The notes beneath the pieces are model-generated. The model was not told the DNA's origin. It saw nothing but the letters and a program-made list of their open reading frames with translations, and did no database searches. 64,000 bases of DNA from Roseiarcus sp963813555 (lineage in GTDB: Bacteria > Pseudomonadota > Alphaproteobacteria > Rhizobiales > Beijerinckiaceae): assembly GCA_963813555.1 (NCBI GenBank), contig CAWEZX010000011.1, positions 124,001-188,000 of the forward strand. Reading direction: 5' to 3'. Shown here in pieces: positions 40,183 to 49,300 of the stretch (positions are counted from its first letter, which is position 1; every line of letters starts with the position of its first letter). Both the position numbers and the translations under genes were made by a program.

Positions 40183-41577
40183 TCAAACGGCAAAACCCCG
40201 GCGCTCCTTGCCGACCCAGCGGAACAACAAAAGGACGGCGACAGCGGCGAGCCCGATCGCAAGCCCGATCCATACGCCGACGCCGCCGAGCGGAGTTAGG
40301 AAGCCCAACGCCAGCCCGACCGGCGCGCCGATCGCCCAATAGCCGAGAAGCGCGATGACAAACGGCCATTTGGAATCGTGTAGCCCGCGCAGCATGTTGG
40401 CGAGAGCGCACTGGCTCGCATCGAAGACCTGGAAGATCGCTGCGACCTTGAGCAGCGCGACGGCGATCGTGACAGCGGCCGCATTCCCGGGCGCGTCGAC
40501 TTCGATGAAGGGCGCGATCAAGAGCCGTGGCGCGGCGATCATCGCGGTCGCGGATAGGGCGGCGTAGACGAGCGTGAGGCCGAAGGCGCACCAGCCGGCG
40601 CGCGCGACCGCATGGGCGTCGCGTGCGCCGTAGGCGAGGCCTACCCTAATTGTCGCCGCCTGGCTAAGGCCGAGGGGGACCATGAAGGCGATCGACGCGA
40701 TCTGCAAGGCGGCTGTGTGGGCCTCGAGCGTCGCACGCCCGATCAGGCCCATCGCCAACGTCGCGGCGGAAAAGACCCCGACTTCGGCGAGAATCATCGC
40801 GCCCATCGGCAGGCCGAGCCGCCACAGCGCGACGAGCTCGCGCCGCGCCGGGCGCCAGGGCAACGCGAACGCGTGAAGCCGGCGCAGGCGCGGGTCGACG
40901 AACGAGGCGCCAAGCAGGATCAGGAACATCAAAGTCTGCGACAGCGTGGTCGCAATGCCGGAGCCGATGATTCCGAGCGCCGGCATGCCAAGCTCGCCAA
41001 ACACGAGGGCGTAGTTGGCGAGGGCGTTGAAGGCTACGGCGACAAGGCCGGCGATCAGCGTTGGACGCGGCCGCTCGTATGCGGAAAAGATCGCGCGGGC
41101 GGTGAAGAACAGAAGGTTCGGCAGCAAGCTCCACTGGTAGCCGTGCATATAAGTTCCCGCGTCGCGCGCGAGATCGGCCGGCTCGCCGACCGCCAGCAGA
41201 ATTTGCTCCGTCCGCCACAGATAGATCCAGGCGACGGCGGAGAACGCGACGGCTGACAAGAGCGACTGATGCGTCGCGCGCCTGAGCGCCTCGCTGCTCT
41301 CCCCGGCGCCTATTTTCGCAGCTGCGATCGGCGCCAGCGCCGCGACGATGCCGATGCCGAACACCATCCCGGGCTGATAGAGGTTAAAGCCGAGCGCCCC
41401 AGCGGCGAGCGAGCGCGGCGACAGGCGACCGAGCATGATGAAGTCGGTCGCGGTCATCGCGTAAATCGCGACATTGGCGAGAACGATCGGCCAGCCGAGC
41501 GTAAGCGACGCGCCGAGCTCGCGCCTGAGCAAGCCGGAGGCTGCTGCGCCTCTTGTCGATTGCGGCGCGGCGAGCAT
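40183..41577 (-). CDS. MATE-family multidrug efflux transporter
   Basis: A 464-residue inner-membrane cation-coupled antiporter with about 12 helices in two MatE repeats (SLTLGWPIVLANVAIYAMTATDFIMLGRLS and LWRLGLPMGAMILAEVGVFSAATLAMGLIG). It is NorM-like in length. I chose ATG 41577 because CAGGA lies about nine bases upstream and homology-like sequence begins shortly after. Starts at 41610 and 41736 only add a basic leader. It is 86 bases upstream of the nucleoside hydrolase start. Confidence 0.92.
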   Translation of the reverse strand: MLAAPQSTRGAAASGLLRRELGASLTLGWPIVLANVAIYAMTATDFIMLGRLSPRSLAAGALGFNLYQPGMVFGIGIVAALAPIAAAKIGAGESSEALRRATHQSLLSAVAFSAVAWIYLWRTEQILLAVGEPADLARDAGTYMHGYQWSLLPNLLFFTARAIFSAYERPRPTLIAGLVAVAFNALANYALVFGELGMPALGIIGSGIATTLSQTLMFLILLGASFVDPRLRRLHAFALPWRPARRELVALWRLGLPMGAMILAEVGVFSAATLAMGLIGRATLEAHTAALQIASIAFMVPLGLSQAATIRVGLAYGARDAHAVARAGWCAFGLTLVYAALSATAMIAAPRLLIAPFIEVDAPGNAAAVTIAVALLKVAAIFQVFDASQCALANMLRGLHDSKWPFVIALLGYWAIGAPVGLALGFLTPLGGVGVWIGLAIGLAAVAVLLLFRWVGKERRGFAV

Positions 41578-41844
41578 CGTCGACGTCCTGAAAAGCGGGG
41601 GGCGGTGCATAGCGGAAACGCGCGAAGCGGGCAAACATCGCGTCCTTCGCGGCGGGCCACACATTGATGGAATGTCATGGCGAAGAGCTTTGGGCGCCGA
41701 GGCGGCGATCCCGATGCCACAGCGGCGCTCGTTCACCTTATCAATCGCCGCGCCCCGTCTTGTTGGGCTCGCGATGGCAAGTCTCTTGCAGGAGGAAGGG
41801 GATTCGCCCGCGCGGCTCGAAATACAAGAGCGGGCGGCTCGATG

Positions 41845-42636
41845 TCACCCGACCATTCTGGCGATCCAATCGAGCGTGTCGGCGAGCCGCTCGCCCATCG
41901 CCAGATGGACGGCGCCCTCGACGCGCCAGAACTCCTTGGGCGGATTGGCGAGTGCGAAGAGCTTCTCGCCGAAGCGGATGGGTACGACGGTGTCGGCGGT
42001 CCCGTGCACCATAAGCGTCGGCGCGCTCACTAAGCCGATCAGCAAATCGTTGCGGAACGGATCGCGGAGCAATGCGCGAACAGGGACGAACCAGTATGCG
42101 GCGGCCGCGACGTCGACGATCGAAGAATAGGGCGAATCAAGCACGAGCGCGCCAACCTTGCGGCGCGCGGCCAGCGCGACAGCAACCCCGGATCCGAGCG
42201 ACTCCCCCAGGGTGACGATGCGCTCCGGCGCAACGCCGCTCGCGATCGCCGCCGCATAAGCCGCTTCCCCATCGAACTTGAGTCCACGCTCGCTTGGAGA
42301 ACCAGTTGAGCTGGCATAGCCGCGATATTCGATCGCCAGCAACCCCATGCCCGCCTTGGCCATGGCGCGAAAGCGCTCGACCCGCAGGTCCAGCCCGCCG
42401 GCGTTGCCGTGAAAATAGAGGACCAGGGGCCGCCCGGGCGCGGGTGGGATGCTCCACGCAACCAGGCTCTCCCCATCTTCGGTCTTCAGACGAACCGTCT
42501 TCGCCTTGAGACCGAGGGTCGCCGGGTCGACCTCGGCGGCGTCACAGCGAAACAGGATCTTGCGCTGGCCGACGAGAAGCCCAACGAACACGGCAGCATA
42601 GAGCGCGGCGAAGATGATAAGCGCGATGATGATCAT
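41845..42636 (-). CDS. Membrane-anchored alpha/beta hydrolase (YfhR/BAAT-like)
   Basis: A 263-residue hydrolase with an N-terminal membrane helix (IIIALIIFAALYAAVFVGLLV). The oxyanion region is YFHGNAGG, the nucleophile elbow is GESLGSG, then Asp in VHGTADTVVP and His in GAVHLAMG complete the triad. The shape resembles the ABHD13/YfhR group of serine hydrolases. The substrate is unknown. It starts 25 bases after pntB ends, on the same strand, so it may be a distal gene of the pnt operon. Confidence 0.88.
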   Translation of the reverse strand: MIIIALIIFAALYAAVFVGLLVGQRKILFRCDAAEVDPATLGLKAKTVRLKTEDGESLVAWSIPPAPGRPLVLYFHGNAGGLDLRVERFRAMAKAGMGLLAIEYRGYASSTGSPSERGLKFDGEAAYAAAIASGVAPERIVTLGESLGSGVAVALAARRKVGALVLDSPYSSIVDVAAAAYWFVPVRALLRDPFRNDLLIGLVSAPTLMVHGTADTVVPIRFGEKLFALANPPKEFWRVEGAVHLAMGERLADTLDWIARMVG

Positions 42637-42661
42637 TCGCGCAAAACCGCTCGCCGCGCGA

Positions 42662-44061
42662 TCAGTGCTGGAGCGCTTTCACGATCGCGTCGGTCATCTT
42701 CTTCGCGTCGCCGAAGAGCATCAGCGTATTGTCGCGAAAGAACAGTTCGTTGTCGACGCCGGCATAGCCCGAGCCCATGCCACGCTTGACGAATAACACG
42801 GTCTTCGCCTTGTCGACGTCGAGGACCGGCATGCCGTAGATGGGCGACTTGGGGTCGGTTTTGGCCGCCGGATTAGTGACGTCGTTGGCGCCGATGACAT
42901 AAGCGACGTCAGCTTGCGGAAACTCGCTGTTGATGTCCTCAAGCTCGAACACTTCGTCGTAGGGGACATTGGCTTCGGCGAGCAGCACGTTCATATGGCC
43001 GGGCATACGGCCAGCGACCGGATGGATCGCGTATTTGACCTCGACGCCATTCTTCTTGAGCAAGTCGCCATCTCGCGGAGCGAGTGCTGCGCCTGCGCGA
43101 CCGCCATGCCGTAGCCGGGAACGATGATCACCTTTGAGGCGTTCTTCATCATGAACGCCGCGTCTTCGGCCGAGCCCTGCTTGACCGGACGGGTCTCCTT
43201 GGCGCCCGCTGGGCCGGCAACTTCCCCGCCCCACCCTCCGAGGATGACCGATATGAAGGACCGGTTCATCCCCTTGCACATAATGTAGGACAGAATCGCG
43301 CCCGAGGAGCCGACCAGCGCGCCGGTGATGATGAGCGCCAAATTGCCGAGCGTAAAGCCGATGCCCGCGGCCGCCCAGCCGGAATAGGAATTGAGCATCG
43401 AAATGACCACCGGCATGTCGGCGCCGCCGATCGGAATGATGAGCAATAGGCCGAGCGCGAGCGAGACAAGCGCGATGAGCCAGAAGAAGGCCGGCGACTG
43501 CGTGGCGTAGAAAAACCCAATCAAAAGCACGAGCGCGACGCCGAGCCCGCCGTTGATGAGGTGGCGCTGGGGCAAAAGGATCGGCGCGCCGGACATGCGC
43601 CCGTCGAGCTTGAGGAAGGCGATGATCGAGCCCGTGAAGGTGATCGCGCCGATCGCGAGTCCGAGCGACATCTCGATGATGCTACCCGGGTGAATGATGG
43701 CGCCCTCCTCGATGCCGAAGGCTTCGGGCGCATAAAATGCTCCGGCCGCGACCAGCACCGCGGCCAGGCCGACCAGCGAATGGAACATCGCCACCAGCTG
43801 CGGCATCGCCGTCATCGCGATGGTGCGGGCGCGCCAGACCCCGATCGAGCCGCCGATAGCGACGCCGAGGATGATCAGCAGCCAGGAGAGCGCGCTCGAC
43901 GGCGGACGTAGCGCCAGCGTCGTCAGGACCGCGACGCCCATGCCGATCATGCCGAAGCGGTTACCCTGACGGGATGTGGCCGGCGAGGAGAGTCCGCGCA
44001 GGGCCAGAATGAACAGAATGCCGGATGCGAGATAGAGCAGGGCGGCGAGGTTGGCGTTCAC
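42662..44061 (-). pseudogene. pntB: NAD(P) transhydrogenase beta subunit, one frameshift
   Basis: Integral-membrane and NADP(H)-binding subunit of proton-translocating transhydrogenase, which makes NADPH from NADH using the proton gradient. About nine helices are followed by domain III with VIIVPGYGMAVAQAQH. At about 43066-43069 one G/C appears to be missing, so the frame changes after LREM. The correct continuation, DLLKKNGVEVKYAIHPVAGRMPGHMNVLLAE, runs in the other frame to 42662 and is fully conserved. Total length, about 466 residues, is normal. Everything else is intact, so a sequencing error is the simplest cause. Confidence 0.88.
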
Positions 44062-44066
44062 CGGCG

Positions 44067-44489
44067 TCAGCCCTTCTTCTTGTACATCGCCAGCATGCGC
44101 TCGGTGACCAGGAAGCCGCCGAAAATGTTTACGGAAGCAAGAATCAGCGCGATGAAGCCGACGAAGCGGGCAAACACCGAACCGCTGTCGACCGCGGCGA
44201 CGCCGACCGAAAGCAACGCGCCGACCACGATCACCGAGGAAATGGCGTTGGTCTCGGACATCAGCGGCGTATGCAGCGCCGGCGTCACCGACCAGACCAC
44301 GTAATAGCCGACGAAGACGGCCAGGGCAAAAATCGCGAGCCTGAACACGAACGGATCAATAGCGCCGCCGGAAGCGGCGTGGCCCGCCGCTGCGAGCTGG
44401 TCGCTGTAAGCTTGCGCGGCTTGCGCCGCCTGCCGCGCCGCGTCCGCGGCGGCTCGAAGTTTTTCAATCGCGGCGTCTAGGTTGTCCAT
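44067..44489 (-). CDS. pntAB: NAD(P) transhydrogenase alpha subunit, membrane part
   Basis: A 140-residue membrane subunit with three to four helices (FVFRLAIFALAVFVGYYVVW, ISSVIVVGALLSVGVAAV, FVGFIALILASVNIFGGFLV). It includes the conserved SVTPALHTPLMSETNAIS. The N-terminal about 45 residues are a charged/Ala-rich coil. In bacteria with split alpha subunits this corresponds to PntA2. It lies between pntAA and pntB with gaps of 32 and 5 bases, a compact operon. Confidence 0.95.
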   Translation of the reverse strand: MDNLDAAIEKLRAAADAARQAAQAAQAYSDQLAAAGHAASGGAIDPFVFRLAIFALAVFVGYYVVWSVTPALHTPLMSETNAISSVIVVGALLSVGVAAVDSGSVFARFVGFIALILASVNIFGGFLVTERMLAMYKKKG

Positions 44490-44521
44490 CGGGCTCTCCG
44501 GCGGTCAAGGCGCGCAAGCGT

Positions 44522-45649
44522 CTATTGAGGCATGAAGTTTGAATGAACGATCGCGCCGCCGCGAGTCAGGCACGTCGCCTTCACCAGCTCGTCGTCCCAG
44601 TTGATCGCGAGCGACTTATTCGCCTTGTCGATCAGCGTCTCGGCGAAGGCATAGAGATTGCGCGCGTAGAGCGCCGAGGCGGAAGCGGGAATCCGCGTGA
44701 CGTTGGAATAGCCGATGATCTTGACGCCGTTATCGCTGAGCGCCAGTTCGCCGGGCCTTGAGAGTTCGCAATTTCCTCCCCGCTCGACGGCGAGGTCGAC
44801 GATGACCGAACCGGCGCGCATCGACCCGACCATGTCGGCGCTGACGAGACGCGGCGCAGGGCGGCCGGGGATCAGCGCGGTGGTGACGACAATGTCCTGT
44901 TTGGCGATATGCGCGGCGATGAGGGCGGCCTGCTTGGCCTTGTAGGCGTCGGACATTTCCTTTGCGTAGCCGCCCGCCGTCTCGGCCTGCTTGAACTCCT
45001 CATCCTCGACGGCGACAAATTTCGCGCCTAGGGACTCGACCTGCTCCCGCGTCGCGGGACGGACGTCGGTCGCGGTGACCACAGCGCCGAGACGCCGGCC
45101 GGTGGCGATCGCCTGCAGGCCGGCGACGCCGACGCCCATGACAAACAGCTTGGCGGCCGGGACTGTCCCGGCGGGGGTCATCATCATCGGCGCGGCCCGG
45201 CCATATTCGGCCGACGCGTCAATCACCGCGCGATAGCCGGCCAGATTGGCTTGGCTCGACAACACGTCCATCGACTGGGCGCGGGTTATGCGCGGCAGGA
45301 GCTCCATGGCGAAGGCTGCGACCCCCGCCTTCGCCATTGCGTCGATCGCCTCACCGTGGCCGTAAGGGTCCATTGTCGCGATGACGAGCGCGTTGGGCGT
45401 GAGGCGCGCGATTTCATCGGCGTTCGGCCGGCGGACCTTCAACACCACATCGGCGCCGAGCGCCTCCTCCGCCGAGACGAGCCGCGCGCCTGCCGAGTGG
45501 TAGTCAGCGTCCGGAAACCCGGCTTTGGCGCCCGCGCCGTGTTCGACTGCGACTTCCGCCCCGAGTCCGACGAATTTCTTAACCGTCTCCGGCGTCGCCG
45601 CGACGCGCGTCTCCCCCGGGTCCGTTTCGGTCGGCGCTGCTATCAGCAT
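44522..45649 (-). CDS. pntAA: NAD(P) transhydrogenase alpha subunit, NAD-binding part
   Basis: A 375-residue cytoplasmic domain I of transhydrogenase, of the alanine dehydrogenase/PNT family. The N-terminal domain shows ETRVAATPETVKKFVGLG. The NAD-binding Rossmann motif is VMGVGVAGLQAIATGRRLGAVV. The mobile-loop region follows with KEMSDAYKAKQAALIAAHIAKQDIVVTTALIPG. I set the start at ATG 45649, preceded by GGGGGGAAG; the longer frame adds a basic leader. First gene of pntAA-pntAB-pntB. Confidence 0.95.
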   Translation of the reverse strand: MLIAAPTETDPGETRVAATPETVKKFVGLGAEVAVEHGAGAKAGFPDADYHSAGARLVSAEEALGADVVLKVRRPNADEIARLTPNALVIATMDPYGHGEAIDAMAKAGVAAFAMELLPRITRAQSMDVLSSQANLAGYRAVIDASAEYGRAAPMMMTPAGTVPAAKLFVMGVGVAGLQAIATGRRLGAVVTATDVRPATREQVESLGAKFVAVEDEEFKQAETAGGYAKEMSDAYKAKQAALIAAHIAKQDIVVTTALIPGRPAPRLVSADMVGSMRAGSVIVDLAVERGGNCELSRPGELALSDNGVKIIGYSNVTRIPASASALYARNLYAFAETLIDKANKSLAINWDDELVKATCLTRGGAIVHSNFMPQ

Positions 45650-45897
45650 TAAACTTCCCCCCAAGACCCTCGACCTGCGGCGCGACGAGCGTCCGTTCCG
45701 AGCCTCCCCGCAATGCGGCAGCCGACGGTCTCTTCCCATCGGGACAGACTTAGATCATCGGCCCTCGAGCCGCAACGCGGATGGGTAGGAGAGAAAGCGC
45801 GCGAAAAGGCGTGATGGAGCTGAAATGAGCGAAGAGGAGTCGGTTCTGCGCGAAAGGCTAGACGCGCAAAGCAGCGGCGCGTCGATGGTCTGGAGGA

Positions 45898-46266
45898 TCA
45901 GGCGCGCGCGACGGCTTCGGCCAGGCGATCGTTGGTTTTGTCGCGCACTTCTAGCGTCTCGAACTTGAGGAGTTCCGCCTCGGCTTCCTCCTGCGTGGCC
46001 TTCGCCTCCTCGATCTGACCCAGAAGCTCTGCAATCGAGCTCTTGAGATTGTCGCGCCTGACTGACGTCGCTCGGGCGTAGGTCGGATAGGCGAAATGGG
46101 CGGGGTCGGCAATTCCAGCACGCTTCTCTTCGTTGGCGATCTCGCGGTCAAGGTCGCCGATCATGCGGGTAAACTCGGCGAGCATCATTTCGATCTGCCG
46201 AACCCGGCGGCGCTTCTCCTCAAGTTGAAAGCGCTTCAGACGAATAAGCGTGTCCCGCGACTTCAT
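45898..46266 (-). CDS. fliJ: Flagellar export protein FliJ
   Basis: A 122-residue coiled-coil chaperone of the flagellar type III export apparatus, which links the FliI ATPase with the FlhA gate. The sequence is nearly all helical heptads and carries the alphaproteobacterial FliJ pattern (MKSRDTLIRLKRFQLEEKRR, DPAHFAYPTYA). The ATG at 46266 gives the normal length; the longer frame adds 47 unrelated residues. It is divergent from ctrA. fliI is not adjacent, so flagellar partners lie elsewhere. Confidence 0.88.
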   Translation of the reverse strand: MKSRDTLIRLKRFQLEEKRRRVRQIEMMLAEFTRMIGDLDREIANEEKRAGIADPAHFAYPTYARATSVRRDNLKSSIAELLGQIEEAKATQEEAEAELLKFETLEVRDKTNDRLAEAVARA

Positions 46267-46839
46267 TCCTGCACACTCCCCAACACAGCCCAACGCGAGA
46301 GGACGTCGCTGTCCTCCGCCACCAGTACGAGACGGCTGCACGATGCATGATGAAGGTTTCTTCTTTCTTACGTCACGGACGCCGGGGTTCGTCGGCTTGA
46401 CTGCCAAACCATGTTCGGTTTGGGGCGAAGCGGCAAAAGTTGGCGCCGATTTATCGCGTTAGCGTTTCATTTACACGGGTCGTTAACAATCGGGTCTGGG
46501 CGCGGAGCGGACGGTCGGAAATCCTTTCCGCGATATTCCACTGAGCGGGCACAGGTTTTCAACCTCGCCGCCGAACCCGGAATCCGTTGAATCCGTTAGA
46601 TCGATTTGTTGATGTGATGCATTAATTTTTATCTCCGCGAAATACCGTTTCTTATCAAATTGTTACTAATATCATACGGAATGGGGTCAGGGGACTTGCG
46701 CAAATGAATTAGGGTTTGTTAACCAATGGCGGTCAGTGTTCAATTCGAATCAGTCCAAGGTCTCGCGAGCGAGAATTGGGTGTCGATGCAACGTATATAA
46801 CCGCGGTCACGAAGCAACGGGCGAGGCGGGGAGCCTAAC
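46267..46839. promoter_or_regulatory. ctrA-fliJ divergent control region
   Basis: About 570 bases, more AT-rich than average. It holds three GAATC sites (GANTC, the CcrM methylation motif) at 46580-46584, 46589-46593 and 46747-46751. The first two form a direct repeat GAATCCGTT. A TTAACC half-site for CtrA is at 46719-46724 and another TTAAC is near 46482. TATATAA at 46794-46800 is a possible -10. These fit CcrM- and CtrA-dependent control of ctrA as known in Caulobacter. No full TTAA-N7-TTAA site was found. Confidence 0.6.
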
Positions 46840-47541
46840 ATGCGGGTACTTTTGATCGAAGATGATACGGCGACCGCGCAAAGCATTGAATTGATGTTGA
46901 AGTCGGAGAACTTCAACGTCTATGTCACCGACCTCGGCGAAGAGGGCATCGACCTCGGCAAGCTATACGATTACGACATTATTCTGCTTGATCTTAATCT
47001 GCCCGATATGTCCGGATACGAGGTCCTTCGCTCGCTCCGAGTCACCAAGATCAAGACGCCGATACTGATTCTGTCCGGCATGGCTGGCATCGAGGACAAG
47101 GTCAAGGGACTTGGCCACGGCGCTGACGACTACCTCACCAAGCCGTTCCACAAGGACGAACTCGTCGCCCGGATTCATGCCATCGTGCGTCGATCAAAGG
47201 GACACGCACAGTCGGTCATCATCACCGGCGATCTGACCGTCAACCTCGATCAGAAGACGGTTGAGGTCGACGGAGCGCGCGTGCATCTGACCGGCAAGGA
47301 ATATCAGATGCTGGAGCTTCTCTCGCTGCGCAAGGGAACGACGCTGACTAAAGAGATGTTCCTCAACCATCTTTACGGCGGCATGGACGAGCCAGAACTC
47401 AAAATCATCGACGTTTTCATCTGCAAACTGCGGAAAAAGCTGGCGACGGCGTCGAGCGGCCGCAACTATATCGAGACAGTTTGGGGCCGAGGCTACGTGC
47501 TCCGCGAGCCCTCGCCTAACGACGACCGCATCCCGGCATAA
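46840..47541 (+). CDS. ctrA: Cell-cycle response regulator CtrA
   Basis: A 233-residue OmpR-type regulator that controls cell cycle, division and motility genes in alphaproteobacteria. The receiver has phospho-Asp51 in IILLDLNLPD, acidic pocket IEDD and Lys in DDYLTKPF. The winged-helix part reads HLTGKEYQMLELLSLRKGTTLTKEMFLNHLYGGMDEPE and ends at GRGYVLREPS, all as in Caulobacter CtrA. GGGGAG precedes the ATG. It is followed by a strong terminator. Confidence 0.97.
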   Translation: MRVLLIEDDTATAQSIELMLKSENFNVYVTDLGEEGIDLGKLYDYDIILLDLNLPDMSGYEVLRSLRVTKIKTPILILSGMAGIEDKVKGLGHGADDYLTKPFHKDELVARIHAIVRRSKGHAQSVIITGDLTVNLDQKTVEVDGARVHLTGKEYQMLELLSLRKGTTLTKEMFLNHLYGGMDEPELKIIDVFICKLRKKLATASSGRNYIETVWGRGYVLREPSPNDDRIPA

Positions 47542-47564
47542 GTCGACGGAAAGCCGGAGGACGC

Positions 47565-47592
47565 AAAATGGGGCTGAACAGCCCCATTTTTT
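47565..47592 (+). terminator. Rho-independent terminator of ctrA
   Basis: AAAATGGGGCTG pairs perfectly with CAGCCCCATTTT (12 pairs, two-base turn), followed by more T. It begins 23 bases after the ctrA stop. The A-run on the left means it can also work on the opposite strand for transcripts from gltD. Confidence 0.92.
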
Positions 47593-47694
47593 GTGTCAAA
47601 ACATCTCAGTCCAGGTTGACGGTCGCGCAAAAGCTCCATGCGCCGCTATCGAGATTTTCGTCTGCGGCATGGACGAAATTGGCGTCAGGCCGCA

Positions 47695-49113
47695 TTAGCG
47701 CGGCAGCACCGTCGAGCCCATCAGGGCTTCGTCGATCGCTGCCGCGCACTGGCGGCCTTCGCGGATCGCCCAGACAACCAGCGATTGACCGCGCCGCATA
47801 TCGCCGCAGGCAAAGACCTTGGTGCAGGAGGAGGCATAAAGGTTTGTGTCGGCTTCGACATTGCCGCGCTTGTCCAGCGCCACGCCCAGTTCCGTCAGCA
47901 TGCCGTCTTTGACCGGCGAGACGAACCCCATCGCCAGCAGCACGAGGTCAGCCTTCAGCGTGAACTCACCGCCCTCGATCGGCTTGAACTTCTCGTCGAC
48001 GCGTGCGCATCTGAGGCCGGTCACGACGCCGTTCTCGCCTTCGAAGGCGAGCGTCGTCACCGCAAAATCGCGTTCGGCGCCTTCCTCGTGACTTGACGAG
48101 GTGCGCAGCTTGAGTGGCCAGTTCGGCCACGTGAGGAGTTTGTCCTCGACCTTGGGCGGCATCGGCATGATCTCGAGCTGGGTAACCTTGAGCGCGCCCT
48201 GGCGAATTGAAGTGCCAATGCAGTCGGACCCCGTGTCGCCGCCGCCGATGACCACAACATGCTTGGCGCCGGCCAGGATCGGCTCATTGGCGCCGACCCG
48301 CTCGCCGGACACGCGCCGGTTCTGCTGCGGCAGATAATCCATCGCAAAGTGAACGCCGGCGAGATCACGCCCCGGAACAGGCAAATCACGCGACGTCTCG
48401 GCGCCGCCCGCGAGTGCGACGGCGTCATGCCTCTCGACGATCTCCCGCGCGCTGATCGTGTCGCCGACGTAAGCGTTGTAGTGAAAGACGACGCCTTCGG
48501 CCTCCATCTGCTCGATGCGGCGGTCGACGTGGCGCTTTTCCATCTTGAAGTCTGGAATGCCATAGCGAAGCAAGCCGCCAGCCTTGGCGTTCTTCTCATA
48601 GACGTGGACCTCGTGGCCGGCGCGCGCAAGTTGCTGGGCGCAAGCGAGACCCGCGGGACCCGACCCGATGACGGCGACTGTCTTGCCGGTCTTGCGATCA
48701 GCGAACTCCGGCTTCACCCATCCTTCTTCGAAAGCGCGATCGATGATCGCGCATTCGATGGTCTTGATGGTTACCGGCGTGTCCTGGATGTTGAGCGTGC
48801 AGGAGGCCTCGCAAGGCGCGGGGCAAACGCGACCGGTGAATTCCGGAAAGTTGTTGGTCGAGAGCAGATTGCGCGCCGCCTCCCGCCAATCGCCGCGATA
48901 CGCCAGATCGTTCCAGTCAGGGATCTGGTTGTTGACCGGACAGCCGATATGACAATACGGGATCCCGCAATTCATGCATCGCGCCGCCTGATTGCGCGTC
49001 GCCTCCTCGCTCAATGGCAGAACGAACTCGCGATAATGGCGAATTCGGTCGGAGGCCGGCGCATAACGCCGGTCTGTGCGATCGATCTCCAGGAATCCCG
49101 TGACCTTGCCCAT
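47695..49113 (-). CDS. gltD: Glutamate synthase small subunit
   Basis: A 472-residue FAD and Fe-S subunit that passes electrons from NADPH to the large subunit for making glutamate from glutamine and 2-oxoglutarate. The N-terminal cysteines (ARCMNCGIPYCHIGCPVNNQ and CPAPCEASC) bind [4Fe-4S] clusters. FAD binds at VIGSGPAGLACAQQL and NADPH at VVIGGGDTGSDCIG. The C-terminal GCDMRRGQSLVVWAI-type motif is present as ACGDMRRGQSLVVWA. It lies 187 bases after gltB ends, on the same strand. Confidence 0.96.
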   Translation of the reverse strand: MGKVTGFLEIDRTDRRYAPASDRIRHYREFVLPLSEEATRNQAARCMNCGIPYCHIGCPVNNQIPDWNDLAYRGDWREAARNLLSTNNFPEFTGRVCPAPCEASCTLNIQDTPVTIKTIECAIIDRAFEEGWVKPEFADRKTGKTVAVIGSGPAGLACAQQLARAGHEVHVYEKNAKAGGLLRYGIPDFKMEKRHVDRRIEQMEAEGVVFHYNAYVGDTISAREIVERHDAVALAGGAETSRDLPVPGRDLAGVHFAMDYLPQQNRRVSGERVGANEPILAGAKHVVVIGGGDTGSDCIGTSIRQGALKVTQLEIMPMPPKVEDKLLTWPNWPLKLRTSSSHEEGAERDFAVTTLAFEGENGVVTGLRCARVDEKFKPIEGGEFTLKADLVLLAMGFVSPVKDGMLTELGVALDKRGNVEADTNLYASSCTKVFACGDMRRGQSLVVWAIREGRQCAAAIDEALMGSTVLPR

Positions 49114-49300
49114 TTTGTTACCCTAAAGCCGCGTCGCCGCTCCCGATCGCGGGCCGAGCTCCGGTCCGCTTCAATAACGCGCCAACCTCTTCCTGCAAGA
49201 ACTTTGCCGCTGACCTTTGGATGCTGTCCTAACCGACGGCCGGCCACAATTGACCGGCCGCCTTCGAACGAGGATCGGCGAAGCTTACCGCCGGGATCGT

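Noticed and set aside
46700..46724. Full CtrA box TTAA-N7-TTAA before ctrA
   Set aside because: The best candidate (TTAG then TTAACC) has the wrong spacing by one base and a mismatch, so only the half-site is reported.
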